From Arachis hypogaea (taxonomy: Eukaryota > Streptophyta > Magnoliopsida > Fabales > Fabaceae): DNA of 64,000 nt. The notes beneath the pieces are model-generated. The model saw nothing but the letters and a program-made list of their open reading frames with translations. It did no database searches and had not been told where the DNA came from. The stretch covers positions 13,794,346-13,858,345 of the forward strand of contig NC_092052.1 of NCBI RefSeq assembly GCF_003086295.3. The letters are read 5' to 3'. A program made the position numbers and the translations under genes. This document shows positions 21,835-31,927 of this stretch, piece after piece. The first letter of the stretch is position 1. Each line of letters opens with the position of its first letter.

Positions 21835-24102
21835 TCACAGATGTTCAGAGCATTGTTGAGACTCCCCAACACCAAACTTAGAGTTTGACTGTGGGGGCTC
21901 TGGTTGACTCTGTTTTGAGAGAAGCTTACTGTGCCTCTTTTCCATGTTTACAGAAGGATGTCCTTGAGTTTTAAACTCAAGGGAGTTCTCATTCAATTGA
22001 AGGACTAATTCACCTCTGTCAACATCAATCACAGCTTTTGCTATGGCTAGGAAGGGTCTTCCAAGGATGATGGATTCATCATCATTCTTCCCAGTATCCA
22101 GGACTATGAAATCAGCAGGGATGTAAAGGCCTTCAACCTTTACTAACATGTCCTCTACTTGTCCATAAGCCTGTTTTCTTGAATTGTCTGCCATCTCTAA
22201 TGAGATTTTAGCAGATTGCACCCCATAGATTCCCAGTTTCTCTATTACAGAGAGGGGCATGAGGTTTATCCCTGACCCAAGGTCACATAGAGCCTTCTCA
22301 AAGGTCATGGTGCCTATGGTACAAGGTATTAAGAACTTTCCAGGATCCTGTTTCTTCTGAGGCAATGTCAGTTGATCCAGATCACTCAGTTCATTAGTGA
22401 ACAAGGGAGGTTCATCTTCCCAAGTCTCAATACCAAATAATTTGGCATTCAGCTTCATGATTGCACCAAGGTACTTGGTAACTTGCTCTTCAGTAACATC
22501 CTCATTCTCTTCAGAAGAGGAATACTCATCAGAGCTCATGAAGGGCATAAGGAGGTTCAATGGAATCTCTATGGTCTCTAGATGAATCTCAGATTCCTTT
22601 GGTTCCTCAAAGAGAAACTCCTTATTGATCACTGGATGTCCCAGGAGGTCTTCCTCCTTGGGATTCACGTCCTCTCCCTCCCTTACAGGTTCGGCCATGG
22701 TGATCAATTCAATGGCCTTGCACTCTCCTTTTGGGTTTTCTTCTGTATTGCTTGGGAGAGTACTAGGAGGGATTTCAGTGACTCTTTTACTCAGCTGGCC
22801 CACTTGTGCTTCCAAATTTCTAATGGAGGACCTTGTTTCATTCATGAAACTCACAGTGGCCTTAGATAGATCAGAGACTAAGTTTGCTAAATTAGAAGTA
22901 TTTTGTTCAGAGTTCTCTGTCTGTTGCTGAGTGGATGATGGAAAAGGTTTACTACTGTTAAACCTATTTCTTCTACCATTATTAAAGCCTTGTTGAGGCT
23001 TTTGTTGATCCTTCCATGAGAGATTTGGGTGATTTCTCCATGAGGGGTTGTAGGTGTTTCCATATGGTTCACCCATGTAATTCACCTCTACTATTGCAGG
23101 GTTCTCAGGATCATAAGCTTCTTCTTCAGAAGATGCCTCTTGAGTACTGTTGGATGCAGCTTGTATTCCATTCAGACTCTGAGAAATCATATTGACTTGC
23201 TGAGTTAATATTTTATTATGAGCCAATATGGCATTCAGAGTATCAATTTCAAGAACTCCCTTCTTCTGAGGCGTCCCATTACTCACAGGATTCCTCTCAG
23301 AGGTGTACATGAACTGGTTATTAGCAACCATGTCAATGAGTTCTTGAGCTTCTGCAGGCATTTTCTTTAGGTGAATAGATCCACCTGCAGAAGTATCCAA
23401 TGACATCTTAGCTAATTCAGACAGACCATCATAGAATATATCCAGGATGGTCCATTCTGAAAGCATGTCAGAAGGATACTTTTTGGTCAGTTGCTTGTAT
23501 CTCTCCCAAGCTTCATAGAGGGATTCACCTTCTTTCTGTCTGAAGGTTTGAACATCCACTCTAAGCTTACTAAGCTTTTGAGGAGGAAAGAACTTGGCTA
23601 AGAAAGCCGTGACCAGCTTATCCCAAGAGTTCAGGCTATCTTTGGGTTGAGAATCCAACCACACTCTAGCTCTGTCTCTTACAGCAAAGGGGAAAAGCAT
23701 GAGCCTGTAGACTTCAGGATCTACTCCATTAGTCTTAACAGTATCACAGATCTGCAAAAATTCAGTTAAGAACTGAAAAGGATCTTCAGATGGAAGTCCA
23801 TGAAACTTGCAGTTCTGCTGCATCAGAGAAACTAATTGAGGTTTCAGCTCAAAATTGTTTGCTCCAATGGTAGGGATGGAGATGCTTCTTCCATGTAAAT
23901 TGGAATTAGGTGCAGTAAAGTCACCAAGCATCCTCCTTGCATTATTATTATTTTCGGCTGCCATCTCCTCTTCCTGTTCGAAAATTTCTGAAAGGTGCTT
24001 GCTGGATTGTTGTAATTTAGCTTCTCTTAGTTTCCTCTTCAGAGTCCTTTCAGGTTCTGGATATGCTTCAACAAGAATATTCTTGTCCTTGCTCCTGCTC
24101 AT
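21835..24102 (-). CDS. gag-protease polyprotein of the Athila-like element
   Basis: An intact 755-residue frame. Residues about 100-270 are the retrotransposon gag domain of Athila-type elements (DPFQFLTEFLQICDTVK, FPFAVRDRARVWLDSQP, FLAKFFPPQKLSKLR, WERYKQLTKKYPSDML). A linker includes GNTYNPSWRNHPNLSW and then a Gln/Asn-rich stretch. Residues about 590-720 are a retropepsin: FLIPCTIGTMTFEKALCDLGSGINLMPLS, written here as two overlapping motifs TMTFEKALCDLGSG and DLGSGINLMPLS, with flap-side ADFIVLD and ILGRPFL. The catalytic triplet is DLG rather than DTG, as is usual in Athila. No CCHC knuckle is seen. The frame ends without entering reverse transcriptase. Confidence 0.9.
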   Translation of the reverse strand: MSRSKDKNILVEAYPEPERTLKRKLREAKLQQSSKHLSEIFEQEEEMAAENNNNARRMLGDFTAPNSNLHGRSISIPTIGANNFELKPQLVSLMQQNCKFHGLPSEDPFQFLTEFLQICDTVKTNGVDPEVYRLMLFPFAVRDRARVWLDSQPKDSLNSWDKLVTAFLAKFFPPQKLSKLRVDVQTFRQKEGESLYEAWERYKQLTKKYPSDMLSEWTILDIFYDGLSELAKMSLDTSAGGSIHLKKMPAEAQELIDMVANNQFMYTSERNPVSNGTPQKKGVLEIDTLNAILAHNKILTQQVNMISQSLNGIQAASNSTQEASSEEEAYDPENPAIVEVNYMGEPYGNTYNPSWRNHPNLSWKDQQKPQQGFNNGRRNRFNSSKPFPSSTQQQTENSEQNTSNLANLVSDLSKATVSFMNETRSSIRNLEAQVGQLSKRVTEIPPSTLPSNTEENPKGECKAIELITMAEPVREGEDVNPKEEDLLGHPVINKEFLFEEPKESEIHLETIEIPLNLLMPFMSSDEYSSSEENEDVTEEQVTKYLGAIMKLNAKLFGIETWEDEPPLFTNELSDLDQLTLPQKKQDPGKFLIPCTIGTMTFEKALCDLGSGINLMPLSVIEKLGIYGVQSAKISLEMADNSRKQAYGQVEDMLVKVEGLYIPADFIVLDTGKNDDESIILGRPFLAIAKAVIDVDRGELVLQLNENSLEFKTQGHPSVNMEKRHSKLLSKQSQPEPPQSNSKFGVGESQQCSEHL

Positions 24103-25967
24103 ATGAAAAAGAGGGAACAGAAAAATAATAATAATAGGGATCCTTTTTACCCAAGTATAGAGGTTCCCTTATGTGAGTAGAAGAAAAGAAGAAGAGAAAG
24201 TCTGAACTCAGAGAGAGGGAGAGAGTTCGGATTTTTGGTGAGTGAGGAAGAGATGTTAGTAAATAAATAAATAAATAGAAGGAGATGAGAGAGAGAGAGA
24301 ATTTTCGAAAATTATTTTTGAAAAAGAGTTAGTGATTTTCGAAAATTATTTTTGAAAAATGTTAGTAATTTTCGAAAATTAAAATCAAAAATTAAAATAA
24401 TTAGTTAATTAAAAAGAATTTTTGAAAAAGAGGGAGATATTTTCGAAAATTAGAGAGAGAGAGTTAGTTAGGTAGTTTTGAAAAAGATAAGAAACAAACA
24501 AAAAGTTAGTTAGTTAGTTGAAACAAATTTTGAAAATCAAATTTTGAAAAGATAAGAAGATAAGAAGTTAGAAAATATATCTTAAAATCAAATTTTTAGA
24601 AAAGATAAGATAAGAAGATATTTTTGAAAAGATATGATTGAAATTAGTTTTTGAAAAAGATTTGATTTTTAAAATCACAATTAATGATTTGATTCACAAG
24701 AAATCACAAGATATGATTCTAGAACTTAAAGTTTGAATCTTTCTTAACAAGTAAGTAACAAACTTGAAATTTTTGAATCAAAACATTAATTGATGATGTT
24801 ATTTTCAAAAATTATGTGATAAAGATAAGAAAAAAAATATTTTTGAAAAATATTTTTAAAATTTTCGAAAATAATTAAGAAAAATGAAAAAGATTTGATT
24901 TTTGAAAAAGATAAGATTTTTAAATTGAAAATTTGATTTGACTCATGAGAAACAACTAAATTTTAAAAAGTTTTGAAAAAGTCAACTCAAATTTTTGAAA
25001 TTTTAAGAGAGAAAAAAGGGAAAGATATATTTTTTTTATTTTTGAATTTTTAATGATGAGAGGGAAAAACATGAAAATGATGCAATGCATAAAAATTTTG
25101 TATCAAAACAATGAATGCATGCAAGAATGCTATGAATGTCAAGATGAACACCAAGAACACTTTGAAGATCATGATGAACATCAAGAACTTATTTTTAAAA
25201 ATTTTATATGCAAAGAAAACATGCAAGACACCAAACTTAGAAATCTTTCATGTTCAGACACTATGAATACAAAAATGCACATGAAAAATAAGAAAAGACA
25301 CAAAACAAGAAAACATCAAGATCAAACAAGAAGACTTACCAAGAACAACTTGAAGATCATGAAGAACACCATGAATGCATGATTTTTTTTTTTCGAAAAA
25401 TGCAAGATGAACATGCAATTGACACCAAACTTAAAAATTGACTCAAGACTCAAACAAGAAACATGAAATATTTTTTTTTAATTTTTATGATTTTATTAAT
25501 TTTTTTTGTATTTTTATTTTATATTTTTCGAAAATAAGTGTGAAAAAGAAAAATAAGGATTCCAAAATTTTTAATATGAATTTCAGGAATCTTGCACTCT
25601 TATTCTAAAGCTCCAATTTGAGGGTTAGACATGGCGTAATAGCCAGTCAAGCTTTAGCATGTAAATCTTTTGGATATGGAACAGCAGCAGGTGGATTAGC
25701 AACAACTAGCTTGATCTTGATAATGTTGGGTTTGAAGCCCCAATCCAAATGAATTTAGACATGGCTTTACAGCCAGTCAGGCTTCAACATGTTTCATGAA
25801 ACACTAGAATTCATTCTTAAAAAATTTTAGAATAATTTTCGAAAACAGATGAGAAAAAAAAAATTTTTTTGAAAGATTTTTGAAAATTTTTTTTTGAAAA
25901 TAAAACAAAAAGAAAATTACCTAATCTGAGCAACAAGATGAACCGTCAGTTGTCCAAACTCAAACAA
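24103..25967. other. 5' leader of the Athila-like element, AT-rich
   Basis: About 1.9 kb between the primer-binding site and gag. It is dominated by degenerate 'ttttcgaaaattatttttgaaaaa' units and A- and T-runs. It includes two copies of a roughly 35-base segment (25627-25661 and 25757-25791; both have gacatggc and agccagtca) exactly 130 bases apart. It also has two copies of the 12-mer acaccaaactta. The plus-strand frame at 25053-25382 is low-complexity and not credible as a gene. Confidence 0.7.
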
Positions 25968-25985
25968 TCCCCGGCAACAGCGCCA
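25968..25985 (-). promoter_or_regulatory. Primer-binding site (tRNA-Asp type) of the Athila-like element
   Basis: The minus strand reads tggcgctgttgccgggga, starting six bases after the LTR end. This is close to the Athila primer-binding site tggcgccgttgccgggg, with one difference (T for C at position 7). Confidence 0.88.
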
Positions 25986-27090
25986 AAAACTTGGTGCATG
26001 AAATTGTGATCTCAGGCAACGGCGCCAAAAACTCTGTACGCACGTCTTAATAAATCATTTTTCATTCACAACTTCGATACAACTAACCAGCAAGTGCACT
26101 GGGTCGTCCAAGTAATAAAACCTTACGTGAGTAAGGGTCGATCCCACGGAGATTGTTGGTATGAAGCAAGCTATGGTCACCTTGTAAATCTCAGTCAGGC
26201 GGATATAAAATAGTTATGGAGTTTTCGAAAATACTAATAAATAAACAGAAACTAAAGATAGAAATACTTATGTATATCATTGGTGAGAATTTCAGATAAA
26301 GGTATAGAGATGCTTCCGTCCCTCTGAACTTCTGCTTTCCCGCTGTCTTCATCCAATCAGTCTTACTCATTTCCATGGCTGGCTTTATGTAAGGACATCA
26401 CCGTTGTCAATGGCTACTTTTAATCCTCTCTGGAAAATGGTCCGATGCGCTGTCACTGCATGGCTAATCGTCTGGAGGCATCACCGTGGTCAATGGCTGC
26501 ATCCTATCCTCTTGTGAAAATGGTCCAAATGCTCTGTCACAGCACGGCTAATCATCTGAGGTTCTCGATCATACTGGAATAGGATTCACCCTCCTTTTGC
26601 GTCTGTCATTACGCCCAGCACTCGCGAGTTTGAAGTTCGTCACAGTCATTCAATCCCAGAATCCTACTTGGAATACCACAGACAAGGTTTAGACTTTCCG
26701 GATTCTCATGAATGCCGCCATCAATCTAGCTTATACCACGAAGATTCTGATTAAGAGATCCAAGAGATAATCATTCAATCGAAGGTAGAACGGAAGTGGT
26801 TGTCAGGCACGCGTTCGTGGGGGAATGATGATGATTGTCACGTTCATCATATTCATGTTGAAGTGCGAATGAATATCTTAGAAGCGGAATAAGTTGAATT
26901 GAATAGAAAAATAGTAGTACTTTGCATTAATTCATGAGGAACAGCAGAGCTCCACACCTTAATCTATGGAGTGTAGAAACTCTACCGTTTGAAAATACAT
27001 AAGTGAAAGGTACAGGCATGGCCGAATGGCCAGCCCCCATGATCTAAGAACCAGACGTCCAAAGATGTCAAATACAATAGTAAAAAGTCC

Positions 27091-27098
27091 TATTTATA
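27091..27098 (-). promoter_or_regulatory. TATA box of the Athila-like 5' LTR
   Basis: The sense strand reads agtataaataggac, about 600 bases into the LTR. It is downstream of the four-dyad array, whose nearest unit is 116 bases away. The same box is at 18016-18023 in the other LTR. Confidence 0.65.
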
Positions 27099-27213
27099 CT
27101 AAACTAGTTACTAGGGTTTACAGAAGTAAGTAATTGATGCATAAATCCACTTCCGGGACCCACTTGGTGTGTGCTTGGGCTGAGCTTGAATGTTACACGT
27201 GCAGAGGCTCTTT

Positions 27214-27322
27214 CTGGAGTTGAACGCCAGGTTGTAACGTATTTCTGGCGTTCAACTCTGGTTTGTGACGTGTTTCTGGCGTTTAACTCCAGACAACAGC
27301 GTAGAACTGGCATTCAACGCCC
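27214..27322. repeat. Four dyad motifs at exact 31 bp spacing in the 5' LTR
   Basis: Starts at 27214, 27245, 27276 and 27307. They match the other LTR array, except that the second unit reads ctggcgttcaactctgg here and is closer to the consensus. They lie in U3, upstream of the TATA box. Confidence 0.9.
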
Positions 27323-27703
27323 TTTTACGTCATCTAAACTCGGTCAAAGTATGAACTATTATATATTTCTGGAAAGCCCTAGATGTCTACTTTCCAACGC
27401 AATTGAAAGCGCGCCATTTTGAGTTCTGTAACTTCAGAAAATCCACTTTGAGTGCAGGGAGGTCAGAATCCAACAGCATGAGCAGTCCTTCTTCTAACTC
27501 TGAATCTGATTTTTGCTCAAGTCCCTCAATTTCAGCCAGAAAATACCTGAAATCACAGAAAAATACACAAACTCATAGTAAAGTCCAGAAATGTGAATTT
27601 AACATAAAAACTAATGAAAACATCCCTAAAAGTAACTAGATTCTACTAAAAACATACTAAAAACAATGCCAAAAAGCGTATAAATTATCCGCTCATCATG
27701 CAG

Positions 27704-30700
27704 TATAAAAATGAAGTTGAAATGGAAAATTAGATGAATGAGGAAGAGCCTCCACAACAAGTGGAGGGCATGAATGTCTAATTGGGGAGGCTTTCCTAAC
27801 CCCCCCCCCACTTTAGTTGGGTAGATCTTTTGGATATTTTCCTATCTCTCCTAATCTTTTGGCTATTATGATCATCCTTGCTTGAAATATAAGGAGTGTT
27901 GCGAATAAGGCAACAATTCGCATACTCAAGGAACTAAAGAGACAGTATAAACCTAATTCGGCCCTCTTGTTTGAGACTAAATGCAGCGAAAATAAGGCTC
28001 AGGAAGTGATAAGAGAAATCGACTTCAAGTTCTCTTTCTTAGAAGAGGCAGTAGGATTTTGGGAGGGATTTGAATCCTTTGGAACCACCCTTCTCTAAAT
28101 ATCATGTTCTTGGAGACTCATCAACAATACATACACATGGACATCAAATACCAGGATAATATGCCCTGGAAGCTCACTGCAGTATATGCGAGACCACAAG
28201 AAGGAATAAAGAAAAATCTTTGGAAAAAGTTGAAATGCATTGCTGACAACACTGAAGATGCCTGGATGTTTTTGGGGGATTTTAATGATATAGCAGAGGA
28301 GAGCGAAAAGAAAGGGGGAGCAAGAGTCGATTAGCATGCTTGCCGCCACTTTAGTAACTGGATCAGTAGCTGCAAATCAGTAGATTTGGGATCTGTTGGC
28401 TCAAAATTCACTTAGAAAGGAGGCCAAAGAAGTGGTTTGGAAAGAGTTTTCAAAAGGCTTGATAGAGGATTAGCGAACGCAGAGTGAAAAAGGGAGTTCT
28501 CAGATGCTAGAATTGATATCCTGCCAAGGGTGAACTTAGATCACCATCATCTCCTTGCTAATTTGAGACTTGCCCGTGTAGATATTGGAGAAAAGCCATT
28601 CCGTTTTGAGGTAATGTGGAAAACACATTCCAATTTTAATGAATTCTTGAATACTACCTGAGAAAAACATGTTCCTATCCTACATGCCCTGAATACCCTG
28701 CCCATTAAACTAAAAAAATGGAATGTGGAGGTGTTTGGAAATATCTTTAGAAGGAAAAGAAGACTCTTAAACAGAATTAATGGCATACAAAGATCTTACT
28801 CTTGCGAAAAAAATCCTTTTTTGGAAGACCTCGAAAAGGAATTATCTCAGGAGTTAGAATAGATCTTTGATCAGGAGGAGCTCCTATCGTTGCAAAAGTC
28901 CAGGCAAAGGGGGATTATAGATGGTGATCGTAATACCCGATACTATCATACCAAAACAGCCATAAGGAGGAGAAAGAACAAAATTCTCAAACTACGTAAT
29001 AGGGATGGAGTATGGTGTGAGGAGCAGGAAGAATTAAGGGACATGGCGATCAATTATTACAAGGAGCTGTACTGGGAAGATAAGCTAGAGAGTCATGACC
29101 TCAACTCAGAGACTACATATCCCCCAATAAATGAAGAAATGAGGAACAGTTTTCGGATCCCCCCCCCCACTCCGAAGGATATAAAAGAAGCTCTTTTCAG
29201 TATAGGCTCCTTGAAAGCGCCGAGGAAAGATGGGTACCCTGCCTTCTTCTTTAAGGAGAACTGGAGTATGATTCAGGAGTCTTTGTGTGAGTATATTGGT
29301 AAAGTGTGGAGGAATCCTAAGCAAATAGCAGAAATCAACCAAACACTTATTGTTCTGATACCTAAATCAAAATATCTTGAATTTATTTCCCACTTTAGAC
29401 CCATTGCGTTATGCAATGTTGTCTACAAATGCATCTCTAAGATACTTGTATCCAAGCTCAAGCCCACTTTACACAACCGAATTGCCCCCAACCAATCTAG
29501 TTTTGTAGCAGGAAGAGTCATTCATGATAATATTATAATTGCAAAGGAGATGATGCTGAGCATGAAAAAAATAAAGGGGAGGAAACAATTTATGGCAGTG
29601 AAAATTGATTTTGAAAAAGCACATGACAGTCTAAAATGGAGTTTCATTGACAAATGCCTAGAAGAATTTGGAATAGACAGTACTTTCAGACAACTTATCA
29701 TGGCTTGTGTGAAATCAGTTTCTTTCAAAATTCTTTGGAATGGAACCAAAACAGAGCAACTGACCCAACTAGGGGAATAAGACAGGGGGACCCTTTGTCC
29801 CCCTACCTTTTTGTTATTGCTATGGACAAGCTTTCGCAAATTATAGAAGAAGAGGTTGAGAAGGATAGCTGGATACCTATGAAGGCTGGAAGAGAACGAC
29901 CAAACATCTCTCACCTTCTTTTTGCTGATGACTTGTTGTTATTCGCAGAAGCATCGGAGAACCAAATTGAAGGGATTCTACAATTACTCAGAAGGTTTGA
30001 AGAAGCCTCGGGTTTCAAAGTTAGCCCGAAAAAAACTTCTATTATTTTCTCAAGAAGGGTGGATCAAGGCACAAAGATGAATATAATCAGCAGATGTGGA
30101 TACAAAGAAGCGCCAAACCTTGGTAAATACCTAGGGGCAATGATTACTAATAATAAGAAGCGCAATGACAATTTTAAAGGAACAATTGATAGAGTTAAAG
30201 CTAAGTTGGGGGGATGGAAGACAAATTGCCTTTCTCTTGCAGGTAGAATCACCCTCTCCCAAGCAGTGATAAGCCCAATACTGAATTTTGACATTATGCA
30301 CACACAAATCCCTAGAGGCATCTGAAAAGAGGTGGAAAGACTACAACAAAATTTTATTTGGGGTGACAAGCCAAAAACGAAGAAATTTCATGCAGCGAGT
30401 TGGGACCTGATATGCACTCCGAAGAAAAATGGAGGGCTAGGATTCAGACATCTGAGCAAAATGAATGAAGCATTCTTATTAAAAATTCTTTGGAGAATGG
30501 TTAACGAAAAAGAGTCGCTCTGGGAACAAGTTTTGTACAATAAGTATGGCAGAGGGCAGGATTTACAAAAAAGTCTAATATGCAAGTCCACAGATTCAAC
30601 TTTATGGAAAAGTCTAACAAAAATGTGGGATGTGACAAATCTAGACATGGTAGTAATAGAGGCTACAAATCAGACAGGAGAATGGAATATGAATTGGCTC

Positions 30701-31927
30701 CATAGACACCTACCTGAAGAAACCATTAATCATATTCAAGCTATACATCCACCAAATGAAGATCTAGGAGAGGATAAGGCATTATGAAACCTTACACAGT
30801 ACGGACAATTCACTATAGCAAGTGCTTATAACGCTCTAACAAATAGTTGGAGTGTCCAAAATCGTCTATGGGATATTGTTTGGAAATGAAAAGGTCCACA
30901 GAAAATAAAAGTGTTCGTGTGGCTTACCTTTCACAAGTTGATGACCTCCGAAAGGTGAAGCAGGATTCTAGGGACGAGTGCTGAGTGCCACAGATGCAAA
31001 GGAGTGCCAGAATCCCAGATCCATGTGCTAAGAGATTGCCCAGTTGCTTCTCGTACCTGGATGCACTTAATAAGTCCACATCATATACAAAATTTTTTTA
31101 GAGCTCCCTTCGAGTTGTGGTTGAGATGGAACCTCACATCCAAACTGGGCCGCGACCCTGAAGACTCATGGATAACCCTCTTCATGGTGACTTGTTGGCA
31201 AATATGGCGCTGGCAGAATAAAGAGATTTTTTCTCCCCAGTTCAAGAGACCGAATGAAGCGAAAAACATAATACTTAATCTAGTAAATGAGATTGAAACA
31301 ACGTTCCCGAAGGAAGCAATTTTCACACAGGAGAGGAAAAGAATTGAAGTGCAAGTGGCGTGGAAACCTCCAATGAAAAATTGGGTTAAAGTGAATACGG
31401 ATGGGGCCTCGAGAGGGAACCCAGGACAAGCAGGATGTGGGGGTATGGTGAGAAATGAATTGGGGAGATGGGTGGCTGGTTTTATAGCAAATCTAGGTAA
31501 CTGTACTACTTTCCAGGCAGAGATTTGAGGAATATATATTATGCGTTAACTACCACATGGGAGTTGGGATTAAGAAAAGTTATAGTTGAGACAGACTCCA
31601 AAACTGTATATGAGATCATGATCCGAGAAGATAGAAATAAACACCCAAATTCAGTGATTAGAAAGATAAATAATTGGGTGAAAAGGCAATGGAAAATGAA
31701 ATTCAAGCACATTTTAAGAGAAGGAAACATAGTAGTTGATTGGCTTGCAAAGAAGAGTTTGAAAACTGATCCAGGATATCACTTCATAGAGACACCACCT
31801 ACAGAGATAAGAAACCTTTTGTCTGACGATTGCAGAGGGGTTGCTATACCCCGCTCAGTGTCCACTTTGTAGTTTTTGAGCTTCTGTTTTTTTTTTGGGC
31901 TAAAAAGCCCCGCTTTTGAATAAAAAA
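27704..31927 (+). mobile_element. L1-type LINE, 3' part, after the LTR insertion
   Basis: It carries the decayed ORF2 and a 3' end reading ttttgggctaaaaagcccc, then gcttttgaataaaaaaatt. A gggct-like tail before a short A-run is usual for plant L1 elements. It belongs to the same LINE as 15081-16917. A possible right target duplication is ttcataattttttttaa (from about 31928), to be compared with ttcattttttttaa near 13163. Confidence 0.8.
27860..31872 (+). pseudogene. LINE ORF2: endonuclease, reverse transcriptase, RNase H, decayed
   Basis: An endonuclease start (NIRSVANKATIRIL) near 27883 is preceded by TGA where Trp is expected. Further pieces (CWMFLGDFNDIAEES-like at 28258-28310) sit in other frames. 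Reverse transcriptase is in 28890-29780 (IALCNVVYKCISKILVSKL, DFEKAHDSLKW) and, after a frameshift near 29745, in 29654-30325 (GIRQGDPLSPYLF, LLFADDLLLF at about 29915-29945). A zinc-binding RT-associated region follows. RNase H (KVNTDGASRGNPG ... ETDSKTVYEI) spans 31384-31800 and is cut by TGA at 31526-31528. Other stops lie at 28860 and 30323. Inactive. Confidence 0.85.

Larger units (their letters stand above)
16918..27698 (-). mobile_element. Athila-like non-autonomous LTR retrotransposon, complete
   Basis: Two near-identical LTRs (16918-18623 and 25992-27698) with TG...CA ends are flanked by the 5 bp target duplication tgcag. Sense is the minus strand: 5' LTR 27698-25992, primer-binding site 25985-25968, leader, gag-protease ORF 24102-21835, dyad array 21621-21444, ORF2 20916-19765, 3' LTR. 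Reverse transcriptase, RNase H and integrase are absent, so it needs a partner. By eye the LTRs differ at roughly 40 positions in 1.7 kb (2-3 percent). That implies insertion of the order of one to two million years ago at commonly used plant rates. Peanut has described autonomous/non-autonomous pairs (FIDEL/Feral, Pipa/Pipoka); I cannot assign the family. Confidence 0.92.
25992..27698 (-). repeat. 5' LTR (element sense) of the Athila-like element
   Basis: 1707 bases. The sense start tgatgagcggataatttata and end gcacca give TG...CA. It carries the TATA box at 27091-27098, the dyad array at 27214-27322 and a fossil primer-binding site at 26015-26027. Confidence 0.95.

Noticed and set aside
25053..25382. 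Plus-strand frame of 109 residues rich in Met, Lys, Asn and His
   Set aside because: Low-complexity product of repeated 'atgcaagat/gaacac' words in the leader of the Athila-like element and antisense to it.
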